The position numbers and the translations under genes were made by a program. Positions 1-8,052 of a DNA stretch of 64,000 bases are shown here, in pieces. The notes beneath the pieces were generated by a model that was not told where the DNA came from, did not search any database, and was given only the letters and a program-made list of their open reading frames with translations. Origin of the DNA: Kineosporia babensis. GTDB taxonomy: Bacteria; Actinomycetota; Actinomycetes; Actinomycetales; Kineosporiaceae. The stretch is taken from assembly GCF_021129305.1 (NCBI RefSeq), contig NZ_JAJOMB010000004.1, positions 416,490 through 480,489 of the forward strand, read 5' to 3'. Each line of letters opens with the position of its first letter. The stretch's first letter is position 1.

Positions 1-258
1 GCGCTGGAGCCTTTTGCGCACACCCGGTTCGAGATGGCCGAGTGGGCGCAGCAGGCGGCCGATCTCGGGGTCTCGTTCGTGGGGATCTGCTGCGGTGGCG
101 CGCCGCACCACGTCCGGGCGATGGCGGAGGCGCTGGGCCGGCAGACCCCGGCCAGCCGCTACTCCCCCGTGCTCGACCTGCACCCGGTGCTGGGCACCCT
201 GGCCGACACTTCGGCGCAGGACGTGATGGGCGACTGGAGTGCAGCTGCGCCGGTTTAG
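1..258 (+). CDS. Homocysteine S-methyltransferase family protein, C-terminal part only
   Basis: The frame is open from base 1 to a TAG at 256-258, so the 5' end lies outside the window. The visible 85 residues contain FVGICCGGAPHHVRAMAEAL, which matches the C-terminal zinc-binding Gly-rich Cys-Cys motif followed by H-(I/V)-R of the homocysteine S-methyltransferase / betaine-homocysteine methyltransferase fold. Family members transfer a methyl group to homocysteine or related thiols and selenols to make methionine. The specific methyl donor cannot be told from this fragment. A strong hairpin follows at once, so this is probably the last gene of its transcript. Confidence 0.8.
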   Translation, partial: ALEPFAHTRFEMAEWAQQAADLGVSFVGICCGGAPHHVRAMAEALGRQTPASRYSPVLDLHPVLGTLADTSAQDVMGDWSAAAPV

Positions 259-263
259 TACTT

Positions 264-308
264 GATGGGGGACGTTCGCCACCGGTTGGGTAGCGAACGT
301 TCCCCATC
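264..308. terminator. Bidirectional terminator between convergent genes
   Basis: Bases 264-279 pair with 293-308 in a 16-bp stem with a single G-T wobble and a 13-base loop. It sits between the stop at 258 (plus strand) and the barstar gene stop at 317 (minus strand), so it can end both transcripts. Confidence 0.8.
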
Positions 309-316
309 GGGGGTTT

Positions 317-856
317 TCAGCCAGCGGTGTCGGGCAGGTCCGGCAGCAGGATGACCTCGGCGTGCGGTTCCCAGCGGTTGCGGGTCTCGTCGGTGTGCCG
401 CGGCAGGCAGGCCAGCACGATGTGGAACGGGACCGGCGGCCGGTCGCGCCATTCGCCGAACTCGACCGCGGTGCCCCATTCCGCCGACACCATCCGCAGC
501 ACGTCGAGCAGCACCTCGAACTGGGCCGGGTCGTCGTCGGCCAGCACCAGCTCGGGCTCCTTGACGATCAGCACATAGCCGGCCTGCTGGGGAATCCAGT
601 CCAGATCGGCCAGACAGTCGCCGAACCCGTCCCAGTTCTCGGTGAAGTACCAGGGGAACTGCAGCGCGGCCGCGAACTCGTCGAACAGACCCTGCTGGGT
701 GCGGCATTTGCGACCGCGCACGGTCCGCACCGCCAGCCCGGCCCCCGACCAGCCCCGCTGGGCCAGGGCGTGGGAGCGCTCGTCGGCCGGGCGCAGCAGC
801 GGACAGAACGTGCTCTCTGTGCGCAGGAGGATGGGCGAGGGTTTCATCCCGGCCAT
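317..856 (-). CDS. Barstar-family protein (ribonuclease-inhibitor fold)
   Basis: About 179 aa. The core from roughly residue 50 to 130 (AVRTVRGRKC, FDEFAAALQFPWYFTENWDG, CLADLDW) matches the barstar family: a first strand with a basic tail, the helix leading to an aromatic-rich ENWDG turn, and the L-x-D-L-x-W strand. Barstar binds and blocks the secreted RNase barnase in the cytoplasm; many actinobacterial homologues have no known partner. Starts at 907, 856 and 847 are all ATG; 856 is chosen because residues before it do not resemble the family, but none has a good Shine-Dalgarno sequence. No barnase-like toxin is visible within the window, so this is either an orphan immunity gene or a protein with another binding role. 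Confidence 0.75.
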   Translation of the reverse strand: MAGMKPSPILLRTESTFCPLLRPADERSHALAQRGWSGAGLAVRTVRGRKCRTQQGLFDEFAAALQFPWYFTENWDGFGDCLADLDWIPQQAGYVLIVKEPELVLADDDPAQFEVLLDVLRMVSAEWGTAVEFGEWRDRPPVPFHIVLACLPRHTDETRNRWEPHAEVILLPDLPDTAG

Positions 857-990
857 GTTCTCAAGCCGAGACCTCCCACGGCAGCAAGGACATACGGATG
901 GCGGCATGATCCGCAGGTCCGGACCACGTTCCGAGCCAGCTCCCGAGCCCAGGCTCCTCCCGGCGGGCCCATCCCCCGGCCCGTCCGGGC

Positions 991-3084
991 TCAGGCGTTG
1001 GCGGCCTTCATCCCCCTCAGCTCCTTCTTCAGCTCGCGGATCTCGTCGCGCAGCCGGGCCGCCAGCTCGAACTGCAGCTCGGTGGCCGCGGTGTGCATCT
1101 GGTCGGTCAGCTGCTGGATCAGGTCGGCCAGGTCGGTGGCGGGCACGTTCTCCACCCCGGCGGCGCGGGCGGCGCTGCTCATGCCCGGCACCGGGGCCTT
1201 GCCCCGGCTGCGCTGCCGGCCACCGCCACCGATCAGCTCCTCGGTGTCCTCGTCCTCACGGGCGAGCATGTCGGTGATGTCCTGGATCTTCTTGCGCAGC
1301 GGCTGCGGGTCGATGCCGTGCTCGGTGTTGTACGCGACCTGCTTCTCGCGGCGGCGGTTGGTCTCGCCGATCGCGTACTCCATCGAGGGCGTGATCTTGT
1401 CGGCGTACATGTGCACCGCACCGCTGACGTTACGGGCGGCCCGGCCGATGGTCTGGATCAGCGAGGTGGACGAGCGCAGGAAGCCCTCCTTGTCCGCGTC
1501 CAGGATGCTGACCAGCGACACCTCGGGCAGGTCGAGGCCCTCCCGCAGCAGGTTGATCCCGACCAGCACGTCGAACTCGCCCTTGCGCAGCTCGCGCAGC
1601 AGCTCCACCCGGCGCAGCGTGTCCACCTCGGAGTGCAGGTAGCGCACCCGCACACCCTGCTCGAGCAGGTAGTCGGTGAGGTCCTCGGACATCTTCTTGG
1701 TGAGCGTGGTGACCAGCACCCGCTCGTCCTTCTCGGCGCGCTCGCGGATCTCGCCCAGCAGGTCGTCGATCTGGCCCTTGGTCGGCTTGACCACGATCTG
1801 CGGGTCGATCAGGCCGGTGGGGCGGATGATCTGCTCGACCACCCCGTCGGCCCGGCCCAGCTCGTACTGCCCGGGGGTGGCCGACAGGTACACCGCCTGG
1901 CCGATCCGGTCGGCGAACTCCTCCCACTTCAGCGGGCGGTTGTCCATCGCGCTGGGCAGCCGGAAGCCGTGGTCGACCAGGGTGCGCTTGCGCGAGGCGT
2001 CGCCCTCGTACATCGCGCCGATCTGCGGCACCGTGCTGTGCGACTCGTCCAGCACCAGCAGGAAGTCTTCGGGGAAGTAGTCGAGCAGGCAGTTCGGGGC
2101 GCTGCCCTTGGGCCGGTCGTCCATGTGGAAGGAGTAGTTCTCGATGCCCGAGCAGGACCCGACCTGGCGCATCATCTCGATGTCGTAGGTGGTGCGCATC
2201 CGCAGCCGCTGGGCCTCCAGCAGCTTGCCCTGGCGCTCCAGCTCCTCCAGCCGCTCGGCCAGCTCGACCTCGATCGCCTCGATCGCCCGGTGCATCCGCT
2301 CCGGCCCGGCGACGTAGTGCGAGGCCGGGAAGATGTACATCTCCTTCTCCTCGCGCACGATCTCGCCGGTGAGCGGGTGCAGCGTGTAGATCCGGTCGAT
2401 CTCGTCGCCGAAGAACTCGATCCGGATGGCCAGTTCCTCGTAGACCGGGATGATCTCGACCGTGTCGCCCCGGACCCGGAAGGTGCCGCGGGTGAAGGCC
2501 AGGTCGTTGCGGGAGTACTGCATCTGCACGAACTGGCGCAGCATGTCGTCCCGGTCGATCTGCTGGCCGACCTTCACCGTCTGCATCTGGTCGATGTACT
2601 CCTGCGGGGTACCCAGGCCGTAGATGCAGGAGACGGTGGCGACCACCACCACGTCGCGCCGGGTGAGCAGCGAGTTGGTGGCCGAGTGCCGCAGCCGCTC
2701 GACCTCCTCGTTGATCGAGGAGTCCTTCTCGATGTAGGTGTCGGTCTGCGGGACGTACGCCTCGGGCTGGTAGTAGTCGTAGTACGAGACGAAGTACTCG
2801 ACCGCGTTGTTCGGCAGCAGCTCGCGGAACTCGTTGGCCAGCTGGGCGGCCAGGGTCTTGTTCGGCGCCATGATCAGCGTGGGCCGCTGCACCTGCTCGA
2901 TCAGCCAGGCGGTGGTGGCGGACTTACCGGTACCGGTGGCCCCCAGCAGGACGGTGTGCTCGTCCCCCGCCTTGACCCGCTTGGCCAGCTCGGCGATGGC
3001 GGCCGGCTGGTCGCCGCTGGGCTGGTATTCCGAGACCACGGTGAAGGGTGCGACCGTGCGCTTGAGATCGGTGACTGGCCTCAT
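991..3084 (-). CDS. uvrB: Excinuclease ABC subunit UvrB
   Basis: Full-length UvrB (about 697 aa), the damage-verifying DNA helicase-like subunit of nucleotide excision repair; it receives DNA from UvrA and recruits UvrC. Visible motifs are Walker A GATGTGKS near residue 50, the beta-hairpin region [13 protein letters not shown], the Walker B/DESH box [11 protein letters not shown], and a C-terminal UVR motif ([20 protein letters not shown]) that contacts UvrC. The ATG at 3084 ([14 protein letters not shown]) is chosen over a GTG 24 bases upstream because it matches the usual actinobacterial N-terminus. coaE and rpsA follow in the usual actinobacterial order. No clear LexA-type dyad is visible in the 93 bases before coaE. 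Confidence 0.97.
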   Translation of the reverse strand: MRPVTDLKRTVAPFTVVSEYQPSGDQPAAIAELAKRVKAGDEHTVLLGATGTGKSATTAWLIEQVQRPTLIMAPNKTLAAQLANEFRELLPNNAVEYFVSYYDYYQPEAYVPQTDTYIEKDSSINEEVERLRHSATNSLLTRRDVVVVATVSCIYGLGTPQEYIDQMQTVKVGQQIDRDDMLRQFVQMQYSRNDLAFTRGTFRVRGDTVEIIPVYEELAIRIEFFGDEIDRIYTLHPLTGEIVREEKEMYIFPASHYVAGPERMHRAIEAIEVELAERLEELERQGKLLEAQRLRMRTTYDIEMMRQVGSCSGIENYSFHMDDRPKGSAPNCLLDYFPEDFLLVLDESHSTVPQIGAMYEGDASRKRTLVDHGFRLPSAMDNRPLKWEEFADRIGQAVYLSATPGQYELGRADGVVEQIIRPTGLIDPQIVVKPTKGQIDDLLGEIRERAEKDERVLVTTLTKKMSEDLTDYLLEQGVRVRYLHSEVDTLRRVELLRELRKGEFDVLVGINLLREGLDLPEVSLVSILDADKEGFLRSSTSLIQTIGRAARNVSGAVHMYADKITPSMEYAIGETNRRREKQVAYNTEHGIDPQPLRKKIQDITDMLAREDEDTEELIGGGGRQRSRGKAPVPGMSSAARAAGVENVPATDLADLIQQLTDQMHTAATELQFELAARLRDEIRELKKELRGMKAANA

Positions 3085-3177
3085 GACGACTACGGTAAGC
3101 GCAGCCACCGACAGTCTTGTTCCCCAGCGCGGCCGGGCCGGGCAACAGCCTGCTCCACGGCCTGTTATCGAGCCGGT

Positions 3178-3786
3178 TCAGCCGTCCTGATGGCGCAGCG
3201 GCTCGATCCGATTGCGCCAGCAGGCGTCCACCTGCGCCAGGGTGGCCGCGAGCGAACCCGAGTTGTCCAGCACCACGTCGGCGATCGCGGCCCGTTCCTC
3301 GTCCGAGGCCTGGGCACGGATGCGGGCCTTGGCGTCCTTCTTGGTCATCCCGCGGTCGGCGATCAGCCGCCGGATCCGCTCCTCCTCCGGGGTGAACACA
3401 ACCATCACCAGGTCGTACTCCGCCCGGTTGGGGTTCTCCGCGAGCAGGGGGACGTCGTGCACCAGCACTGCGTCCGGCGGGGCGGCCGCGACGATCTCTT
3501 CCATCCGTGAGGCCACCCGCGGGTGCACGATCTGGTTCAGCTTGGCCAGTTTCTCGTCGTCGGCGAAGACGATCTGGCCCAGGGCCGGGCGGTTCAGCCG
3601 GGCGTCCTCGGTGAGCACCTTCTTGCCGAAGACCTGGACGATCTCGGCGAGCCCGCCGGTGCCCGGTTCGACCACTTCCCGGGCGATCACGTCCGCGTCG
3701 AGGATCAGCGCCCCCAGGTCGGAAAGCCGCCGGGAAACCGTGGACTTACCGGCGCCGATGCCGCCGGTGAGCGCTGTGCGGACCAT
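3178..3786 (-). CDS. coaE: Dephospho-CoA kinase
   Basis: About 202 aa. CoaE phosphorylates the 3'-hydroxyl of dephospho-CoA, the last step of coenzyme A synthesis. The P-loop GGIGAGKST lies at residues 8-16, followed by DADVIAREVVEPG, the characteristic substrate-binding segment. The start is the ATG at 3786 (MVRTALTGGIG), because the P-loop of this family lies within the first 15 residues; the longer frame adds 11 unrelated residues. Length is typical of the single-domain enzyme, so the extra C-terminal GrpB-like domain seen in mycobacterial CoaE is absent. It lies between rpsA and uvrB, as in other actinobacteria. Confidence 0.96.
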   Translation of the reverse strand: MVRTALTGGIGAGKSTVSRRLSDLGALILDADVIAREVVEPGTGGLAEIVQVFGKKVLTEDARLNRPALGQIVFADDEKLAKLNQIVHPRVASRMEEIVAAAPPDAVLVHDVPLLAENPNRAEYDLVMVVFTPEEERIRRLIADRGMTKKDAKARIRAQASDEERAAIADVVLDNSGSLAATLAQVDACWRNRIEPLRHQDG

Positions 3787-3951
3787 GGCGAGCAGTCTAG
3801 GGCGCTCCGGGCTACCCACCGGTCAGCCGGGCGGCGTGCCGACGGCGGCCCTCGGCATCGCCGATGTAGTCCCTGGTTCCCGACCGGACCAGAAGGTGAG
3901 GGACGCCCGCCGGCGCGACCGACGTCCACAGTTCTGCTCTGCCCGCAAACA

Positions 3952-3990
3952 CCGGAAGGCCCGGCCCCACCAGGGGACCGGACCTTCCGG
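3952..3990 (-). terminator. rpsA terminator hairpin
   Basis: A GC-rich inverted repeat (3952-3968 against 3973-3990, one mismatch and one bulged base, ACCA loop) begins 30 bases downstream of the rpsA stop. The location fits an intrinsic terminator for rpsA; no marked T-tract is present, which is common in actinobacteria. Confidence 0.65.
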
Positions 3991-4020
3991 CACTACGACC
4001 TACAGCTGGTCAGCGGGCGA

Positions 4021-5523
4021 TCAGGCGCCGCCGGTCAGCTTCTCCCGCAGAGCGGCCAGCGCCTCGTCGGTGGCGAGGGTGCCCTCGGCCGCCGGCTGCT
4101 CGCTGGAGTAGCTCGAGCTCGAGGAGGAACCGCTGGAGGACGACGAGGCCGCGGCCTCGTCGACACCGGCGGCGCGGGCCTCGGCCTCGGCCGCGCTCGC
4201 CTCCTCGATCTGCTTGCGGTGGGCTTCCCAGCGCTCGTGGGCCGCGGCGTACTGCGCTTCCCACTCCTCGCGCTGCTTCTCGAAACCTTCGAGCCAGTCG
4301 TTGGTCTCGGGGTCGAAGCCCTCGGGGTACTTGTAGTTGCCGGCCTCGTCGTACTCGGCCGCCATGCCGTACAGGGCCGGGTCGAACGTCTCGGCGCCCG
4401 CACCGGAGCCGGCCTCGTTGGCCTGCTTCAGCGACAGCGAGATCCGGCGACGCTCCAGGTCGATGTCGATGACCTTGACGAAGATCGGGTCGTTGACCTG
4501 GACGACCTGCTCCGGGATCTCCACGTGGCGCTCGGCCAGCTCGGAGATGTGGACCAGGCCCTCGATGCCCTCGTCGACGCGGACGAACGCACCGAACGGC
4601 ACCAGCTTGGTGACCTTACCCGGCACGACCTGACCGATCGCGTGGGTCCGGGCGAACTGCTGCCACGGGTCTTCCTGGGTCGCCTTCAGCGACAGGGACA
4701 CGCGCTCGCGGTCCATGTCGACGTCGAGGACCTCGACCGTGACCTCCTGGCCGACCTCGACAACCTCACCCGGGTGGTCGATGTGCTTCCAGGACAGCTC
4801 GGAGACGTGCACCAGACCGTCGACCCCACCGAGGTCGACGAAGGCGCCGAAGTTGACGATGGAGGAGACCACACCGGAGCGGACCTGGCCCTTCTGCAGG
4901 GTCTGCAGGAAGGTCTGGCGCACCTCCGACTGGGTCTGCTCGAGCCAGGCGCGGCGGGACAGGACCACGTTGTTGCGGTTCTTGTCCAGCTCGATGATCT
5001 TGGCCTCGATCTGCTTGCCCACGTAGGGCTGCAGGTCACGGACGCGGCGCATCTCAACCAGCGAGGCCGGGAGGAAGCCGCGCAGGCCGATGTCGAGGAT
5101 CAGACCACCCTTGACGACCTCGATCACCGTACCGGTGACGATGCCGTCCTCTTCCTTGATCTTCTCGATGGTGCCCCACGCACGTTCGTACTGGGCACGC
5201 TTCTTCGAGAGGATCAGGCGCCCCTCCTTGTCCTCCTTCTGGAGAACAAGAGCCTCGACCTCGTCGCCGACGGTGACGACCTCGTTGGGGTCGACGTCGT
5301 GCTTGATCGAGAGTTCACGCGAGGGGATGACGCCCTCGGTCTTGTAGCCGATGTCGAGGAGCACCTCGTCGCGGTCGACCTTGACGATCGTGCCGGAGAC
5401 GATGTCCCCGTCGTTGAAGTACTTGATCGTCTCGTCGATGGCCGCAAGGAAATCGGCCTCGGTGCCGATGTCGTTGATCGCGATCTGCGGGGTGCGCGCC
5501 TTTTCGGCCGTGCTGGTGGTCAT
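4021..5523 (-). CDS. rpsA: 30S ribosomal protein S1
   Basis: 500 aa. It binds mRNA on the small subunit during initiation. Four S1 RNA-binding domains are visible at about residues 37-110, 125-190, 210-280 and 297-365; typical are GDIVSGTIVKVDRDEVLLDI and GFVRSGVV-type strands, with NFGAFVDLGGVDGLVHVSEL in domain 3 and PFGAFVRVDEGIEGLVHISE in domain 4. Four domains is the actinobacterial form, against six in E. coli. The tail from about residue 380 is acidic and Ala-rich with a run of serines (SSSSSGSSSSSSYSSEQ, about residues 460-477) and probably disordered. The ATG at 5523 follows a 279-bp leader that should contain the promoter. Confidence 0.97.
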   Translation of the reverse strand: MTTSTAEKARTPQIAINDIGTEADFLAAIDETIKYFNDGDIVSGTIVKVDRDEVLLDIGYKTEGVIPSRELSIKHDVDPNEVVTVGDEVEALVLQKEDKEGRLILSKKRAQYERAWGTIEKIKEEDGIVTGTVIEVVKGGLILDIGLRGFLPASLVEMRRVRDLQPYVGKQIEAKIIELDKNRNNVVLSRRAWLEQTQSEVRQTFLQTLQKGQVRSGVVSSIVNFGAFVDLGGVDGLVHVSELSWKHIDHPGEVVEVGQEVTVEVLDVDMDRERVSLSLKATQEDPWQQFARTHAIGQVVPGKVTKLVPFGAFVRVDEGIEGLVHISELAERHVEIPEQVVQVNDPIFVKVIDIDLERRRISLSLKQANEAGSGAGAETFDPALYGMAAEYDEAGNYKYPEGFDPETNDWLEGFEKQREEWEAQYAAAHERWEAHRKQIEEASAAEAEARAAGVDEAAASSSSSGSSSSSSYSSEQPAAEGTLATDEALAALREKLTGGA

Positions 5524-5802
5524 AAAGTAGGGGCTCCGATGCGGACTGTTGGTAGACGGGACAGGACACGTTCAGTGCTCTGGGTGCGGGAGAACTCGCT
5601 GCTCCGGAACCGGTCCGTGATGCTTCGGCCGATCTCAGACGGTAGGCAAGCCCAGCTGCGCCTCCCATAGCCTATCCCCCGCGCGAAGGCAGGGCAAAGC
5701 CGCCCCGGCTGCGACACGCCCGGGCTCGGGACGCACTCTGACCTTCGCGGGACGGATCCCGGCGGGTAGCGCCCGGACCACCCGTTCCGAGCAGAGGACG
5801 AG
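5524..5802. promoter_or_regulatory. Divergent intergenic region, rpsA leader and methyltransferase promoter
   Basis: 279 bp between divergent starts. It should hold the strong rpsA promoter and that of the methyltransferase gene. I could not identify convincing -10/-35 boxes or a structured leader. A GAGGAC purine run lies just before the GTG at 5803 and can serve as its ribosome binding site. Confidence 0.4.
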
Positions 5803-6723
5803 GTGGTCACCGACGTCCTCGGCGCCCCCTCGAGCGGTACGCACCTGATGAGCGGAGTGCGCTTGGATGGCGCCGTGACTTCTTCCGCCGATCTGCGATC
5901 CGCCGGCTACCGCGACGCCGGGGCGCAGGAGAGCGTACGTGCGGGCCGCGAGTGGTGGGACGCCAACGCGGCCGAGTACCACCACGAGCACGGCGCCGAC
6001 CTGGCCGGCCGGCTGGTCTGGGGACCGGAACTGCTGGACGAGGCCGCAGCGGGACTGCTCGGGCCGGTAGCGGGCAAGGACGTCCTCGAGATCGGCGCCG
6101 GGACGGCGGACAGTTCGATCTGGCTCCACGGACAGGGAGCGAGGGCCCTGGCCACAGACCTGTCCATCGGAATGCTGCAACGGGCCACCGTCGTCCACCA
6201 GCCGCGCGGAACCGAAGGCGCGACGTGCGAGTCGGGCTCCCCCTCGGCCGCGTCCTTGCCTCCTCGCCTCGCCTGTGACGCCCGCGTGCTTCCTTTCGCC
6301 GACGCGTCCTTCGACATTGTGTTTACGGCTTACGGAGCGCTCCCCTTCGTCGCCGATCCCGAACGCGTCCATGCCGAAGTCGCCCGGGTACTGCGCCCCG
6401 GCGGCCGTTGGGTGTTCTCCGTGACCCACCCGGTGCGCTGGGCCTTCCCGGACGACGCCGGTGAGGGCGGACTGACTGTGCGCCGGTCTTACTTCGACCG
6501 AACCCCTTACGTGGAGACGGACGAACGCGGCACGGTCAGCTACTCCGAGCACCACCGGACGGTCGGTGACCGGGTGCGCGAGCTCGCCGCCGCCGGGTTC
6601 CGGCTGGTGGATCTGGTCGAGCCGGAATGGCCTGCCGAAGTCAGCCGGGCGTGGGGCTCCTGGAGTCCCCTGCGCGGTCGGCTGATCCCTGGCACCGCGA
6701 TCTTCGTCAGTCAGAAACTCTGA
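5803..6723 (+). CDS. Class I SAM-dependent methyltransferase
   Basis: Up to 306 aa. Motif I is DVLEIGAGTADSSIW (about residues 95-109), the SAM-binding Gly loop, with ALATDLSIGML as the acidic end of strand 2, DASFDIVFTAYGALPFV as motif IV and VARVLRPGGRWVFSVTHPVR as motif VI. This is the Rossmann-like fold of small-molecule methyltransferases; the acceptor is unknown. The N-terminal segment REWWDANAAEYHHEHG is typical of an actinobacterial subgroup often found beside rpsA and polA. GTG at 5803 has a purine-rich site before it; ATG at 5848 is an alternative. Its last 13 bases overlap the end of the convergent GIY-YIG gene. Confidence 0.88.
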   Translation: MVTDVLGAPSSGTHLMSGVRLDGAVTSSADLRSAGYRDAGAQESVRAGREWWDANAAEYHHEHGADLAGRLVWGPELLDEAAAGLLGPVAGKDVLEIGAGTADSSIWLHGQGARALATDLSIGMLQRATVVHQPRGTEGATCESGSPSAASLPPRLACDARVLPFADASFDIVFTAYGALPFVADPERVHAEVARVLRPGGRWVFSVTHPVRWAFPDDAGEGGLTVRRSYFDRTPYVETDERGTVSYSEHHRTVGDRVRELAAAGFRLVDLVEPEWPAEVSRAWGSWSPLRGRLIPGTAIFVSQKL

Positions 6724-7658
6724 TCACCGGCAGCTCTGATCACCGGCAGCGTGGCCAGTTCAGCGGCCAGGGCTGCGTTGCGCTTGAGGAAGACGTCCCA
6801 GTCGCCGGCTGCTGTGCTCTTCGGGCCGAGCCGCAGGCCACTGCCCTGTTTCCACTCGCACACCCGGCCGTCCCGGACGAGGAGCCGCAGGCCGAACCCG
6901 TCGCTCTCGCCGGCCAGCACCTGGTCCGGCCTGCCGTCGACGGTCATCCGCTGCGGGGCGACCACCCAGGTCAGGCCCTCGATCTCGTCCTGCACCGCGG
7001 CCGCGATCTCGAAGAGCAGATCGGCCGAGGCCCGGTCGCGTCTTTCGCTCAGGAGCTTCAGCGCTGCGTCGTCGTCGGCCCGTTCCAGCGCGGCGACCAC
7101 GGCGGCGACCAGCGTGGCCCGGTCGGCGGAGTTCACCCCACGAGTGGCCGCCATGTCCCGTTCGGCCGCGGTGAGCCGGGAGCCGGTGTAGGCCAGCGGG
7201 TAGCAACGCCGGAGCCCGGCCAGCGCGGCCCGCACCTTGCCCGAGCCCAGGTAGGGCCCGAAATACCTGACGCCGGGCCGGGCTTCGACGCCGAAGACCA
7301 GATCGAGACGTGGGGCCGCGGCCGAGTCGTCGAGCCGGAGGTACACCGGTAGTTCCTGCCCGCCCCGAGCCCGGTTCCAGCGCGGTTTGCTGCGCTGCAA
7401 CAGGTTTCGCTCGAGCCAGGCCGCCTCGTGCTCGGACTCGCAGACCAGGGCCTCGATCGCGGCGACCTGCGGCACCATCCGGCGCAGGCGAGGACGGTCG
7501 GCCAGGGCACCCCAGTAGGAGCCGACCCGCCGCCGGAGATTGCCGGCCCGGCCGATGTAGAGGGCCTTGCCGGTGGCGTCGCGGAAGCGGTACACACCGG
7601 GTTCGGCAGGCAGGATCGCTACCGCAGCCGGACGTGGTTTCAACGGGCGACCGGACAT
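6711..7658 (-). CDS. UvrC-like GIY-YIG nuclease-domain protein
   Basis: 315 aa. Residues 20-90 form a GIY-YIG domain: GVYRFRD (GVY in place of GIY), ALYIGRAGNLRRRVGSYW with YIG and the catalytic Arg, and the Glu in WLERNLLQRSKPRWN. The next part (YLRLDD, VRYFGPYLGSGKVRAALAGL) is like the N-terminal half of UvrC, but the UVR motif, RNase H-like endonuclease half and (HhH)2 domain of true UvrC are absent. It thus resembles stand-alone UvrC/Cho-like or DnaQ-associated GIY-YIG proteins; a role in repair next to polA and uvrB is inferred. The 3' end carries a 16-bp tandem duplication that sets the last residues, and the start codon lies in a 23-bp imperfect direct repeat. Confidence 0.85.
   Translation of the reverse strand: MSGRPLKPRPAAVAILPAEPGVYRFRDATGKALYIGRAGNLRRRVGSYWGALADRPRLRRMVPQVAAIEALVCESEHEAAWLERNLLQRSKPRWNRARGGQELPVYLRLDDSAAAPRLDLVFGVEARPGVRYFGPYLGSGKVRAALAGLRRCYPLAYTGSRLTAAERDMAATRGVNSADRATLVAAVVAALERADDDAALKLLSERRDRASADLLFEIAAAVQDEIEGLTWVVAPQRMTVDGRPDQVLAGESDGFGLRLLVRDGRVCEWKQGSGLRLGPKSTAAGDWDVFLKRNAALAAELATLPVIRAAGDQSF
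6718..6749. repeat. 16-bp tandem duplication at the methyltransferase/GIY-YIG gene junction
   Basis: Two identical adjacent copies of ctctgatcaccggcag (6718-6733 and 6734-6749). The methyltransferase stop lies in copy 1, and both copies lie in the 3' end of the opposing GIY-YIG gene. As 16 is not a multiple of three, the duplication shifts the frame of the GIY-YIG C-terminus. Confidence 0.95.
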
Positions 7659-7680
7659 GGTTTCACCGGGCGAACTGTAC
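7634..7680. repeat. 23-bp imperfect direct repeat around the GIY-YIG start codon
   Basis: On the minus strand, tcgcccggtgaaaccatgtc and tcgcccgttgaaaccacgtc lie 23 bases apart. The upstream copy supplies the ATG start and its GGTGA-like site; the downstream copy has ACG at the same place. It looks like an old local duplication. Confidence 0.7.
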
Positions 7681-7787
7681 GCGCCGCCGGAGAACTAGGG
7701 CCCGGCTTCGACCGGGCCGAGTGATCTGGCTGCCCGGACCACCGGGCCACCCGGACACCGTCAGCCAACACCGACGTCCTTCATCTC

Positions 7788-7890
7788 GGAGGCCCCGGCC
7801 AGCCTGGAGGCCCCGGCCAGCCTGGAGGTCCCGGCCAGCCTGGAGGTCCCGGCCAGCCTGGAGGTCCCGGCCAGCCTGGAGGTCCCGGCC
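7788..7890. repeat. 18-bp tandem array (about 5.7 copies)
   Basis: Unit ggaggtcccggccagcct. Five full copies start at 7788, 7806, 7824, 7842 and 7860, then a 13-base partial copy at 7878-7890. The first two copies differ from the rest by one base (C for T), so the array is young. Confidence 0.95.
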
Positions 7891-7975
7891 GGCATGGTGT
7901 CCCGGCCGGCATGGTGTCCCGGCCGGCATGGTGTCCCGGCCGGCATGGTGTCCCGGCCGGCATGGTGTCCCGGCC
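7891..7975. repeat. 17-bp tandem array (5 identical copies)
   Basis: Unit ggcatggtgtcccggcc, five perfect copies starting at 7891, 7908, 7925, 7942 and 7959. It abuts the 18-bp array; both units share a cccggcc core. There are no spacers, so this is not a CRISPR. Confidence 0.95.
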
Positions 7976-8052
7976 GGCCGCCTTCCAGTCTGTCGACCGG
8001 ATCGCCTGGTCCGGCCGGGACCGCCTGCTCCTACCGTTCTGTGGGCGTACCG

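Larger units (their letters stand above)
7659..8052. other. Intergenic stretch downstream of polA, dominated by tandem repeats
   Basis: 394 bp between the polA stop and the start of the GIY-YIG gene. About half of it (7788-7975) is two abutting short tandem arrays. The flanks show no recognisable gene, RNA or clear terminator. Translations through the arrays give only repetitive Pro/Gly/Arg peptides with no start context. Confidence 0.8.

Noticed and set aside
3085..3177. LexA/SOS box upstream of uvrB
   Set aside because: No palindrome resembling an actinobacterial SOS box was found in this gap.
7788..7975. CRISPR array
   Set aside because: Repeats are contiguous, 17-18 bases, with no spacers and no cas genes.
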